Part shown: positions 6,661 to 15,209 of the stretch, in pieces
Position numbering within the stretch: the stretch's first letter is position 1
How the letters are laid out: each line of letters opens with the position of its first letter
Origin: Chitinophagales bacterium
Lineage (GTDB): Bacteria; Bacteroidota; Bacteroidia; Chitinophagales; UBA2359
Direction: 5' to 3'
Length of the DNA stretch: 17,259 bases
Assembly: GCA_020629595.1 (NCBI GenBank)
Contig: JAHDDA010000010.1
Location: forward strand, 1-17,259
Notes under the pieces: model-generated
Databases searched by the model: none
The model's input: the letters and a program-made list of their open reading frames with translations, nothing else
What the model was told of the DNA's origin: nothing
Translations under genes and position numbers: made by a program

Positions 6661-8010
6661 TCAACCCAAAACGTATTTTACCATTAAATCCATAACCAAT
6701 GATCTATCTTCTGCTTTAGCTTCGTCCATTAACTGTTTTCCAAGTTTGGGATTGTGATCTCCACCACATTTTCCATTGTAAAGCATATACCCTACAAAAA
6801 ACTTTGCCTCAGTATCTAAGCCATTGTTATTTATATATTGCTTTAATCTAGCATAACTATTAATATAGTCTTTATTCTTAAAATAGTTTTTACCTATTTC
6901 TAAATCTCCATTACCATAAGAATTATAATTGTACTTACTTTTTTTAGGAGTAACTTTTGGTTGAGCTTGAGATTTAGTTTCTCTTTTTGTTAAAGTATCC
7001 GTTTTTGAAACAACAATAGGTTTTAGAGGTGCTAATTCAACTCGTTCACTGTTTAGCTTTTCAACTTTTTCTACCAACTCTTTCGGATTTGGTAAAACTT
7101 GCGTTTCAAAGTTTTGTTTTGTATTATTATTTCTTTTCTCTGAGGTAGAAGTATTGTTAGGAATACGCTTGTGCAAAATTTTCAATAAATCTTCGGCAGT
7201 TTGCACTCTTTCTGTTGCATTTTTTTCCAAACAGGCTTTAACCATTGTTCTGTAAGGCTCTTGCAATTTTCCATAGTTAATTTCAATTGGGTTGAAAAGA
7301 ATATTATTTAAAATTTCTTCATTTGTAAAGCCAGTAGAACGGTTTCCAAAAGGTGTACTTCTTGTAAAAAGTTCATAAATAATAATTCCAACAGACCATA
7401 AATCAACATTAGTATCTAATTGCCCATTAATTCCATATTTTTTAGCATTAAATTGTTCAGGTGCCATATATTCAATGCTACCTAAAAGTTGTGTTGAATT
7501 TCCTTCGTCTCCTCCAATACCAACTTTTTTACTAATTCCAAAGTCGGCAATTTTAACAACAATTTCATTGTTTATGTTAGAAAGTAAAATGTTTTTGGGT
7601 TTTAAATCTCTATGAACTATTTTATTGTTATGTAAAAAAGACAAACCTTCTAAAAGTTGTGTAATTACTTTTCTAATGATAATCAAGTTATCGGTTCTAA
7701 ATAACTTAGAAATATCTCCATAATTAGCATATTCTAAAATGCCAACCTGTATTTTCTCTTCTTCACCCAATGCTGATTTAGAACTTATGTAAGTAGCATC
7801 GTAATATCTTATTAAATTTGGATGAACCAAATCTTCCATTCGGTTAATTTCTCCAATTACATCATATTTTTCCGACCAGTCGCCATAAAAAAACTTTAAA
7901 GCTACTTCACGTTTACGCACAGTATCCCAAGCACGAAAAACTTTCGAAAATCCGCCTTTTCCAATAAGGTCTTTTTTTACATCGAACTGATAACGTTGTC
8001 TAAAATTCAT
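6661..8010 (-). CDS. Soluble eukaryotic-type Ser/Thr protein kinase
   Basis: Taking the ATG at 8010, the product has 449 residues. The kinase domain (about 8-283) is complete: glycine loop IGKGGFSKVF (16-25), ATP lysine in VALK (Lys39), catalytic loop HRDLKPKN (133-140), DFG (156-158) and APE (183-185). A Thr/Ser/Lys-rich linker (285-360) leads to a short Sel1/TPR-like helical segment (about 366-435). No membrane helix or PASTA domain is present, so the enzyme is cytoplasmic. The longer frame begins at a TTG at 8052, but that TTG is part of the promoter box at 8050-8057, so ATG 8010 is preferred. It is the first gene of the kinase-FHA-channel cluster and its likely substrates include the FHA protein. 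It is divergent from the gene at 8141. Confidence 0.93.
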   Translation of the reverse strand: MNFRQRYQFDVKKDLIGKGGFSKVFRAWDTVRKREVALKFFYGDWSEKYDVIGEINRMEDLVHPNLIRYYDATYISSKSALGEEEKIQVGILEYANYGDISKLFRTDNLIIIRKVITQLLEGLSFLHNNKIVHRDLKPKNILLSNINNEIVVKIADFGISKKVGIGGDEGNSTQLLGSIEYMAPEQFNAKKYGINGQLDTNVDLWSVGIIIYELFTRSTPFGNRSTGFTNEEILNNILFNPIEINYGKLQEPYRTMVKACLEKNATERVQTAEDLLKILHKRIPNNTSTSEKRNNNTKQNFETQVLPNPKELVEKVEKLNSERVELAPLKPIVVSKTDTLTKRETKSQAQPKVTPKKSKYNYNSYGNGDLEIGKNYFKNKDYINSYARLKQYINNNGLDTEAKFFVGYMLYNGKCGGDHNPKLGKQLMDEAKAEDRSLVMDLMVKYVLG

Positions 8011-8049
8011 ATTTACACTGCTTGAAACGTCTTTACAGCTTAATAATTG

Positions 8050-8057
8050 CAAAAATA
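8050..8057 (-). promoter_or_regulatory. -7 promoter box of the kinase operon
   Basis: The minus strand reads TATTTTTG, matching TAnnTTTG, 39 nt before the ATG at 8010. It overlaps the alternative TTG start at 8052 and so decides the kinase start. Confidence 0.55.
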
Positions 8058-8112
8058 AAAAGAGTTTTTGCCAATAGACGTTTTAAATGTGCACTTTAAA
8101 TTAACAAATGTA

Positions 8113-8120
8113 TAATTTTG
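8113..8120 (+). promoter_or_regulatory. -7 promoter box of the coiled-coil protein gene
   Basis: TAATTTTG matches TAnnTTTG and lies 20 nt before the ATG at 8141. It forms a divergent pair with the kinase promoter about 56 nt away. Confidence 0.5.
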
Positions 8121-8140
8121 CAACTTTAAAAATTTAGTTT

Positions 8141-8821
8141 ATGAAAAATTTAGTTTCTATTCTTTCAACTATGCTGCTTTTATGCACCATTAGTTTTAAC
8201 TCAATTGCTCAAAATCAATTTGTTGTAACTGAAAATGAATATGATATGGCACTTGGTGTTCAAAATGGATTAACCATCGAAATTCCAGAAGCAGATGAAA
8301 AAACAGTTATCAAAGCCTGGGAAAAATTAATGAAGGACAATAAATTTGACAAGAAAAGTAAAGTTACCACCTCTAAAAATGAAACCGCTGCTTTGAATAT
8401 GATTATTTATGGCGTTCCAACCGATGTTTACTCACAAGTTTTTTATCAGAATGATGGTATTAAATTAACTGCTTATTTTGATATGGGAGAATTAGGTTTT
8501 GTTAATAGCCAAACAATGCCAGATAATTATAATAAAATGGTTCAGTTTTTACAAAATTTTGCTTACGATACAAGCAAAGAAGTTGTAAAAGATGAATTGA
8601 ACGAGGAAGTTAAACTTTTAAAGAAAATTGAAGGCGAACAACGTAAATTGGAAAAAGAAAACAAACGCTTACACAAAGCAATTGAAGAAGCTAAAAAAAC
8701 AATTGCCGAATCTGAAAAAGCTATAGAGAAAAACTTAACAGAACAAGGCTTAAAAACTGAAGAACTAAAACTTCAAGAAAAGAAAATTAAAGGAGTAGAG
8801 AAAAAATTGAAAGGAATTTAA
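8141..8821 (+). CDS. Exported coiled-coil protein, unknown function
   Basis: The 226-residue protein has a typical signal peptide (residues 1-24, cleavage probably after SIAQ), a globular region of about 120 residues and a long C-terminal coiled coil (about 150-226) rich in Lys and Glu, starting at EEVKLLKKIEGEQRKLEKEN. It lacks a lipobox cysteine, a membrane anchor beyond the signal peptide and a T9SS sorting domain, so a periplasmic location is most likely. I do not recognise the family. It is divergent from the kinase operon and shares a compact promoter region with it, which hints at, but does not prove, a functional link. A hairpin terminator follows at 8831-8870. Confidence 0.8.
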   Translation: MKNLVSILSTMLLLCTISFNSIAQNQFVVTENEYDMALGVQNGLTIEIPEADEKTVIKAWEKLMKDNKFDKKSKVTTSKNETAALNMIIYGVPTDVYSQVFYQNDGIKLTAYFDMGELGFVNSQTMPDNYNKMVQFLQNFAYDTSKEVVKDELNEEVKLLKKIEGEQRKLEKENKRLHKAIEEAKKTIAESEKAIEKNLTEQGLKTEELKLQEKKIKGVEKKLKGI

Positions 8822-8830
8822 TAGTAAGAA

Positions 8831-8870
8831 AGTTACAACGGTAGTAAACACTATCGTTGTAATTTTAAAA
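8831..8870 (+). terminator. Rho-independent-type terminator after the coiled-coil gene
   Basis: The arms TTACAACGGTAGT (8833-8845) and ACTATCGTTGTAA (8850-8862) pair over 13 positions with one G-T wobble around an AAAC loop, followed by a T/A-rich tail. It separates this gene from the ligase gene. Confidence 0.7.
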
Positions 8871-8916
8871 ATTTCTAAAATTTAGAAAATAACGGTCAAC
8901 ACTCAAAAAACGTTTC

Positions 8917-8924
8917 TACCTTTG
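8917..8924 (+). promoter_or_regulatory. -7 promoter box of the double ligase gene
   Basis: TACCTTTG matches TAnnTTTG, 22 nt before the ATG at 8947, giving a leader of only about 15-17 nt. Confidence 0.5.
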
Positions 8925-8946
8925 TTTTAAATAATTGTAGAACTTA

Positions 8947-11643
8947 ATGCGTGTAGGAATTTTTTTTGGTGGTTGTTCTCGTGAAAGAGAAATTTCTTTT
9001 GCTGGAGGTCGTACAATTTACGACTCAATAAATAAAGAATTATTTACACCTGTTCCCATTTTTGTTGATAGCTTTGGGCAATTTATTCTAATTGATTGGC
9101 AATACATTTACAAGGGCAGTATTCGTGATTTTTATCCTAGTGTTGATAAATTAGATGCTTACAAAGCAAAGGATATTCAAATTTATGCAGAGTCATTATC
9201 AGAACATTATTCTCCAGAAAAATTAGCTGAACATTTAGGTAAAATTATTCCTCCAAATGAGCTAAAACACCATATAGATTTTGCCTTTTTAGCCCTGCAT
9301 GGCGTTTATGGCGAAGATGGAAGTATTCAAGGTTTATTGCAATATTACAATATCCCATTTTCTGGCTCAGGTGTTTCAGCTTCTGCAATTGGAATGAGTA
9401 AAGGTTTTCAGAAAAAATTATTAGAAAACAAAACCTACGCCTCCACTAAAAACTTTGTTATTGATAAAAAAAATTGGCACGTTTCTAATTTTGAAAATTA
9501 TTTTAACGAAGCAAAAAATAATATTAATTTCCCTTTAGTCGTTCGTCCTTCCAATCAAGGTTCATCTATTGGCGTTGGTATTTTAAAAGAAGAAAGTTTT
9601 GAAAATTTTGTTGAAAAAGTGAATGATGCTTTTTTCATTCAAAAGGTAAAAAAGCAAGATTGGTTAAGTTATTCTGATGTAGAACGAAAAGAGTTTTTAA
9701 GAAAACTTTGTGATATTCGTTCTGGAATTGGTTTGCCTTTAAAAATCAATGAAAAAATAATTTACTTACCAGAAAATCTATCGAATTACATAAACCACTA
9801 TTTTGAGCATACCGATTTTGAAGAAGTTCCATTAACAGCCTTAGATGGCGAGCATCAGGTTTTAATTGAAGAGTTTATAGATGGTAGAGAATTTTCTTGC
9901 ATAGTTTTCAAAAATGAAAACGGAGAAAGTGTTGCTTTACCACCAACCGAAATTATTAAAGGGAAAGAAATTTACGATTATCGTTCTAAATATTTGCCTG
10001 GAAAATCAAGGAAATTAACGCCAATTGATTTACCCAATCATTTAATTGAAAAAATTGCCAATTCGTGCAAAGAGTTGTTTGCCTTTTTAGAATTTGATGT
10101 TTATGCCCGTATTGATGGCTTTATAAAAACCAATGAAACCGTTATTTTAAACGATCCCAACACCACATCGGGAATGATGCCTTCTTCATTTTTCTTTCAT
10201 CAAGCTGCTGAAATTGGCTTAAACCCTTCGCAATTTATAACTTTTATTATTAGAAATTCGCTGAAAGAAAGAATTGAAAAATCGCCAAAAGGATTTTTAT
10301 ATGAAAAACTTTTGAAGCGATTAGAATTAGATTTATTCAATAAAGCAAAGCAAAAAGGCGATAGAAAAACCGTAGCTGTAATTTTAGGTGGTTATTCATC
10401 AGAAAGGCACATTTCGGTAGAAAGTGGTAGAAATATTTATGAAAAACTATCCTCTTCTTCAAAGTTTAATGTTATTCCTGTTTTTCTATCTGGTAACAAA
10501 ACAAAGTTTAAATTACATCAAATTCCAATTAATATTTTGTTGAAAGACAATGCCGATGATATTTTGGCAAAGATTAATGCGAATGAAAAAACACACCCAT
10601 TTGTTGAGAATTTAAGAAACGAAGTTGCAGAAACAACTAAATTACTTTTGGGTGGAGAAAAAGCTGTTTACAAACCAATTGAAATTTCTTTAAGTGATTT
10701 AAGCCAAAAAGTTGATTTTGTCTTCATTGCTTTGCATGGCAGACCTGGCGAAGATGGAGCATTGCAAACAGAATTGGAAAAATTCAACATTCCTTATAAT
10801 GGTTCGCAAACAGAAAGCTCATCAATCACCATTGATAAATATGTTTGCAACCAATTATTAAAGAAAAATGGAATAAAAGTTGCCGACCAACTATTGGTTT
10901 TCAAAAAAAATTGGATAGAAAACGAAAAAGATTTTATCCAAACAATTGAAAACGCCTTTAATTACCCAATAATTTGTAAACCTGTTGATGATGGTTGTAG
11001 TTCTGCTGTTAAGTTGATTAAAAACACTCAGCAACTAGCAGCTTTTTGTACCTTAATTTTTAGAGAAAATTTAGCCATTCCTTTAGAAGAAGCTGAAATT
11101 TTAAATATTCAACCAAAAGAAGAAATTCCTTTAAAAAATAAGTTTTTAATTGAGAATTTTATAAACAAAGGCAACGCAAAACACTTTTTAGAAATAACTG
11201 GTGGATTATTAACGCATTATAACAGTTTGGGCGAATTGCAGTATGAAGTTTTTGAACCTTCTGAAGCCCTTTCTGGAGCAGAAATTTTAAGTTTAGAAGA
11301 AAAATTCTTAGCTGGCGAAGGTCAAAATATTACACCTGCTCGTTTTTCTTCAAATTCATTCGACCAAAAGATTATTTCTGAAAAAGTAAGAAAAGATTTA
11401 GAAAAAACAGCTAAAATTTTAAATGTTCAAGGCTATGCAAGAATTGATGCATTCGTAAAAATATTTGAAAATGGTGAAATTGAAACTAGTATTATTGAGG
11501 TAAACTCATTACCAGGAATGACACCAGCAACTTGTATTTTTCACCAAGCGGCTATAAATAGTTATAAACCCTTAGATTTTATTGTTAAAATAATTGAATT
11601 TGGAATGGAAAGGAATGTTTTTAAAGCAAGAAAGGTTAGTTAA
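8947..11643 (+). CDS. ddl: Tandem-fused D-alanine--D-alanine ligase (two ATP-grasp modules)
   Basis: D-Ala-D-Ala ligase makes the dipeptide ending of peptidoglycan precursors in the cytoplasm and is normally one module of 300-370 residues. This 898-residue frame contains two. Module 1 (about 1-450) has GGCSRERE with Glu13, GSSIGV (205-210), GREF (313-316), KY (348-349) and Arg388/Asp390, but the usual E-V-N-T-x-PGMT reads D-P-N-T-T-S-GMM (403-411), and the Lys of the KP motif is Arg200. It also has an insert near 225-300. Module 2 (about 473-898) has GGYSSERH with Glu486, Lys678, Arg832/Asp834 and canonical EVNSLPGMT (851-859), but its serine loop reads GCSSAV (683-688), the GREL motif is absent and the conserved Tyr of KY is Phe787. 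The modules thus carry different defects. No stop or frameshift interrupts them. The gene lies upstream of the PASTA gene, a cell-wall context. Confidence 0.88.
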   Translation: MRVGIFFGGCSREREISFAGGRTIYDSINKELFTPVPIFVDSFGQFILIDWQYIYKGSIRDFYPSVDKLDAYKAKDIQIYAESLSEHYSPEKLAEHLGKIIPPNELKHHIDFAFLALHGVYGEDGSIQGLLQYYNIPFSGSGVSASAIGMSKGFQKKLLENKTYASTKNFVIDKKNWHVSNFENYFNEAKNNINFPLVVRPSNQGSSIGVGILKEESFENFVEKVNDAFFIQKVKKQDWLSYSDVERKEFLRKLCDIRSGIGLPLKINEKIIYLPENLSNYINHYFEHTDFEEVPLTALDGEHQVLIEEFIDGREFSCIVFKNENGESVALPPTEIIKGKEIYDYRSKYLPGKSRKLTPIDLPNHLIEKIANSCKELFAFLEFDVYARIDGFIKTNETVILNDPNTTSGMMPSSFFFHQAAEIGLNPSQFITFIIRNSLKERIEKSPKGFLYEKLLKRLELDLFNKAKQKGDRKTVAVILGGYSSERHISVESGRNIYEKLSSSSKFNVIPVFLSGNKTKFKLHQIPINILLKDNADDILAKINANEKTHPFVENLRNEVAETTKLLLGGEKAVYKPIEISLSDLSQKVDFVFIALHGRPGEDGALQTELEKFNIPYNGSQTESSSITIDKYVCNQLLKKNGIKVADQLLVFKKNWIENEKDFIQTIENAFNYPIICKPVDDGCSSAVKLIKNTQQLAAFCTLIFRENLAIPLEEAEILNIQPKEEIPLKNKFLIENFINKGNAKHFLEITGGLLTHYNSLGELQYEVFEPSEALSGAEILSLEEKFLAGEGQNITPARFSSNSFDQKIISEKVRKDLEKTAKILNVQGYARIDAFVKIFENGEIETSIIEVNSLPGMTPATCIFHQAAINSYKPLDFIVKIIEFGMERNVFKARKVS

Positions 11644-11660
11644 ATGTAACAAGGAATATG

Positions 11661-11730
11661 GGAAATGGAAGCGGGAATAGGATAAAAAACTCACCTATTC
11701 CTTATTAAAGTTACAGTTTAATCCATTTCC
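11661..11730. repeat. Nested inverted repeat in the ligase-PASTA gap (possible terminator)
   Basis: Outer arms GGAAATGGA (11661-11669) and TCCATTTCC (11722-11730) enclose inner arms GGAATAGG (11674-11681) and CCTATTCC (11694-11701). The inner stem is followed by TTATT but no long T run. It could terminate ligase transcription or be a palindromic repeat element. The remaining gap to 11801 holds C/T-rich sequence (to about 11760) and the PASTA promoter. Confidence 0.45.
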
Positions 11731-11789
11731 TTTTGCCTTTTTACCAATACCTTTTACCTAAAAAAATAATTTTTCCTAACCATTCATCT

Positions 11790-11797
11790 TAACTTTG
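11790..11797 (+). promoter_or_regulatory. -7 promoter box of the PASTA gene, leaderless arrangement
   Basis: TAACTTTG matches TAnnTTTG and ends 4 nt before the ATG at 11802, so the transcript should begin at or next to the start codon. Confidence 0.55.
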
Positions 11798-11801
11798 CAC
11801 T

Positions 11802-12791
11802 ATGAATTTTCTGAGATTTCTCATATCTAAATCTTTCTGGATTAACCTTATACTAATGCTATTGCTTTCGGCAGTATTGGTATTTGCTACACTTACTTTT
11901 TTAAAAATTTATACGCAACATGGCATCTCAGAAAATGTACCCGATTTATCGGGTATGACTTTTGAAGAAGCCAATGACGCACTAAAGCATCACAATTTTA
12001 GATTAGCCGTTCACGATTCTACTTTTGTAAATGGCAAAAAAGCTAATGAAATAATTAACCAAGATCCTGTGGCTGGTTCTTCAGTTAAAAAATCAAGAAA
12101 AATTTATTTAACTGTAAATGCCTCGAAGCCACCAGAAACAAAATTGCCAGATATTTTAGATTCTTCACTCAAAAATGCACGTGAACAATTAACTTCTCGT
12201 GGCTTATTAATGGGCGATATTGAACAAATTCCTGGTTTAGGAGAAGTTGTAAAAAAGATAAAGGTAAAAGGAGAAGAAAAATTACCGGGTGAGCCAATCT
12301 TTAAGGGAACTATGGTTGATTTAGTAGTTACTGACGGAATTGGAACTAGAAAAATTGATGTTCCATTTGTAATTGGACAAACTTTTACAGAAGCAAAAGC
12401 TCAATTAAGGTTAAGACAATTAGATGTTGGAGCTGTAGTTAAGGATAATGATGTTACCGATATTTCTAATGCTTATGTTTATAAACAAACTCCAAATGCC
12501 AATAGTGGAAATCTAATAAATATTGGTGGAACAGTAGATTTATACTTACAAACTGAAGAAATATTTGATGATCAAATTGATTATTTAGACGAATCTGATT
12601 ATGATTTTTATGACCCAAATACTGGCGAATATAGAACTAAAACAAATAACAATTCGTTTCCAAACAATCAGAACAATAATTCTAATTCAAATTCAACAAC
12701 TCCTCAAGGCAATAATACCAACACAAATTCGTCTCAAAATACGGAGAGTACATCTTCCAACTCAAGAGATTTATTTAAGAGAAAAAAATGA
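11802..12791 (+). CDS. Membrane-anchored PASTA domain protein
   Basis: The 329-residue protein has a short cytoplasmic N-terminus, one membrane helix (about 13-35) and three extracytoplasmic PASTA-type repeats (about 40-108, 112-180 and 183-252), recognisable by VPDLSGMTFEEA, LPDILDSSLKNA and VPFVIGQTFTEA at their starts. PASTA domains bind peptidoglycan or muropeptides. In Firmicutes and Actinobacteria they form the sensor part of PknB-type kinases; here no kinase domain is attached. An acidic Asp/Tyr patch (254-272) and an Asn/Ser/Thr-rich tail (about 277-322) end in RDLFKRKK. A PASTA gene next to ddl is an arrangement I recall in Bacteroidota. The stop overlaps the next start by 4 nt (ATGA), implying translational coupling with the T9SS protein. 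Confidence 0.9.
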   Translation: MNFLRFLISKSFWINLILMLLLSAVLVFATLTFLKIYTQHGISENVPDLSGMTFEEANDALKHHNFRLAVHDSTFVNGKKANEIINQDPVAGSSVKKSRKIYLTVNASKPPETKLPDILDSSLKNAREQLTSRGLLMGDIEQIPGLGEVVKKIKVKGEEKLPGEPIFKGTMVDLVVTDGIGTRKIDVPFVIGQTFTEAKAQLRLRQLDVGAVVKDNDVTDISNAYVYKQTPNANSGNLINIGGTVDLYLQTEEIFDDQIDYLDESDYDFYDPNTGEYRTKTNNNSFPNNQNNNSNSNSTTPQGNNTNTNSSQNTESTSSNSRDLFKRKK

Positions 12792-15202
12792 TACGTAATC
12801 TAATAATTAGTTGTTTATCTTTTGTGATTTTATTCGCTTCGGCAAATGCACAAGATTATATAAAAGACTTAAATTACAATCCGGCTTTAGTAAAACGAAA
12901 TACTTTTACACAAAAAAATACACCTTTCGATGCTTGTATTGAAGGATTGCCTTTTTTAAATATTGCTTTAAATGATACTATTGCTCCTAGCACCGCTGAA
13001 AGTAATGGAAGTTTTATTCTAGATATAAACACCAATTTAGATCAAGTTGAAATTTACCTTGATGGTACTTTTTACGCCACTTTAAATGGAGAACCTACTT
13101 TAGAAATTGATAATTTAGAAGCTGGCGTTTACATCATTCAAGCTATTGGTGAATATGGTTTAGAAGATGAACTTTTCTTAGGACTTTCCAATGGAGAATT
13201 AGAAGGGTTAGGAGATGAAACTTTTAATACAAATACTGAATTTTGTGGTGAAGGAGGAGGAATAATCAAAGCACTTTCATTTGTTGCAGAAGGTGTTTTG
13301 TATGATATAGTTGATTTAGAAGGCGAAATTTATGGAACTTTTGGTTTCGGACAAGACACCATTGATGTTCCTGCTGGAAAATATTATGCTTTTTACTTCG
13401 ACAGATTTGGAGACCAAGATGCTTTTTATTGGCCTATTGAAGTACCAGTAGAAACACCCGCACCATTTCCTTTTTTCGATGATTTTTCAGACTCAAATGT
13501 ATATGCAAGCTCTGCTCGTTGGAAAGATAGCACCGCTTATATAAACAAAACTTTTGGTTATGCACCACCTTCAATTGGTGTTGCCACTTTAGATGGTTTA
13601 GATAAAACGGGTTATCCTTACATTGATTCAGATATTCAAATTGATGGTTATGCCGATAAATTTCATTCAAACCGTTTTTGTATGGAAGGCATTACTCCTG
13701 AAGATTCTTTATATTTTAGTTTTTACTATCAAGGTCGTGGAAATGGCGATTATCCAAATTCAAATGATTCTTTATTTGTTGAATTTTTAAATGAAGATGG
13801 AGAGTGGGTTCGTCAATGGGAAACCAAGTATGAATATGACGAAATAGCCTTAGTTTCAGATTCACGTTTTGAGCAAGTGAGCATTCCTGTAATAGATAGT
13901 ATGTACTTTTTCAAAGGTTTTCAGTTTAGGTTTGTAAATAAGGCAACTTTGAATGGGCAAAATGACCATTGGCATATAGATTATGTAGAGCTAAATTCAT
14001 ACCCTGAAGGTTTCTTACCTCTTGCCGATGACATTACATTTCTCTACCCTGCTCCATCTATATTGAAAAATTATAGTTCAATGCCTTATTATCAATTTGA
14101 AGGTTTTGAAGCCCAAGAATTGACTGAAGAAGTTGAAATTGTGGTTAAAAACAATAAATCGGTTTTAACAGCTATTAATTCTTCAACAGAAGTTTTTGAG
14201 GTTTGTACCAATACAACTGTAAATGAAGAACAGAGCTTTGGTTTTAGAAACTTTGAACCAGGTGAAGAAGCAATTTTAAATTTCAAACCTAATAATTTTA
14301 TTCCTTTAGAAGTAGAAGAAAATATAGTATTAGATATAACTTACAGAATTGAAGATGATGGAGACAAAGTAGAAAGCAACAATAAAATAAAACAACGCCA
14401 ATATTTCAGTAACTATTTAGCTTATGATGATGGTTCGCCTGAAAAAGCTATTGGTTACGAAAAAAACGGTGCTCAAGTGGCTCAAAAATACTTCATAAAC
14501 AAACCAGACTCTTTAGTTGGCTTAATGATTTATTTTACACACATTGTAGAAGATGTTTCTGCTAATGAATTTTACTTAATGGCTTGGGATAGTATTAATA
14601 CATCTCAAAATCAGGCTTTAGATGATAGTGTAATTGCAAGAAGTTTAAGTACAAAAAATCCTATTTATACAGATGGCGTAACTGAATTTACCGTTTATAC
14701 TTTTGATGAACCCGTTGCAGTTACTGATAGTTTTTACGTAGGTTATCAACAAATTTTAGATGATAATTTAAGTGTAGGTTTCGATGTTTTTGAACCATAT
14801 AAAATTGGAGATGAAAGTGTTGAATACAGTAAAAATGTTCGATTGAATACCTTTTTTAATGATCAGGCTGTTTGGGAAAATTCTTCACACGAAGGTTGTG
14901 CTATGATTAGACCTATACTTTCTGGAAGTCAACCTGTTTTCCCTACAGACAACACAGAGATTAATACAGTATTTAATGATTTTAAAGTTTATCCAAATCC
15001 AGCTTTTAATACGTTAAATATTGATATAAACATAAACGAAATTAATAATATTTCTATTTACAGCTTAGATGGAAAATTAGTCAAAAAATTGCCAAATAAT
15101 ACATCTAAAACTATTGACATTAGCAATTTGAATGATGGCTTGTATTTAATTCAGATAAATACCAATGAAAATGTTTATTCTACTAAATTTATGAAAAAAT
15201 AG
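12788..15202 (+). CDS. T9SS-secreted surface protein with type A sorting domain
   Basis: The 804-residue protein has a signal peptide (MIRNLIISCLSFVILFASANA, cut near residue 21-22), a region at about 75-135 resembling a PEGA-like or Ig-like beta repeat (DQVEIYLDGTFYATLNG), a probable jelly-roll adhesion region beginning at FPFFDDFSD (227-235) and ending near HWHIDYVELNS (394-404), and further beta-rich sequence. The last ~80 residues are a classic type A C-terminal sorting domain: VYPNP, then the NISIYSLDGKLVKKL and DGLYLIQINT patterns and a basic terminus FMKK. Such proteins cross the outer membrane by the type IX system and are attached or released after cleavage of that domain. No enzymatic motif is recognised. 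It is co-transcribed with the PASTA gene. Confidence 0.9.
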   Translation: MIRNLIISCLSFVILFASANAQDYIKDLNYNPALVKRNTFTQKNTPFDACIEGLPFLNIALNDTIAPSTAESNGSFILDINTNLDQVEIYLDGTFYATLNGEPTLEIDNLEAGVYIIQAIGEYGLEDELFLGLSNGELEGLGDETFNTNTEFCGEGGGIIKALSFVAEGVLYDIVDLEGEIYGTFGFGQDTIDVPAGKYYAFYFDRFGDQDAFYWPIEVPVETPAPFPFFDDFSDSNVYASSARWKDSTAYINKTFGYAPPSIGVATLDGLDKTGYPYIDSDIQIDGYADKFHSNRFCMEGITPEDSLYFSFYYQGRGNGDYPNSNDSLFVEFLNEDGEWVRQWETKYEYDEIALVSDSRFEQVSIPVIDSMYFFKGFQFRFVNKATLNGQNDHWHIDYVELNSYPEGFLPLADDITFLYPAPSILKNYSSMPYYQFEGFEAQELTEEVEIVVKNNKSVLTAINSSTEVFEVCTNTTVNEEQSFGFRNFEPGEEAILNFKPNNFIPLEVEENIVLDITYRIEDDGDKVESNNKIKQRQYFSNYLAYDDGSPEKAIGYEKNGAQVAQKYFINKPDSLVGLMIYFTHIVEDVSANEFYLMAWDSINTSQNQALDDSVIARSLSTKNPIYTDGVTEFTVYTFDEPVAVTDSFYVGYQQILDDNLSVGFDVFEPYKIGDESVEYSKNVRLNTFFNDQAVWENSSHEGCAMIRPILSGSQPVFPTDNTEINTVFNDFKVYPNPAFNTLNIDININEINNISIYSLDGKLVKKLPNNTSKTIDISNLNDGLYLIQINTNENVYSTKFMKK

Positions 15203-15209
15203 TATAAAA

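Noticed and set aside
4848..8010. Zorya-type defence system, suggested by the MotA-like protein
   Set aside because: No ZorB-like OmpA-domain protein, helicase or nuclease is present; the neighbours are a kinase and an FHA protein.
8011..8052. Fourteen-residue N-terminal extension of the kinase from a TTG start
   Set aside because: The TTG is within the TATTTTTG promoter box, and the ATG at 8010 leaves the complete kinase domain.
8947..11643. Two separate ddl genes joined by a sequencing error
   Set aside because: The linker region (about residues 450-473) is continuous, helical in character and in one frame, with no stop or start context between the modules; an assembly error cannot be fully excluded without reads.
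13434..13670. Minus-strand frames inside the T9SS protein gene (also 14092-14286) and inside folE (16025-16234)
   Set aside because: They are antisense to clear domains of the real genes and show no protein-like features.
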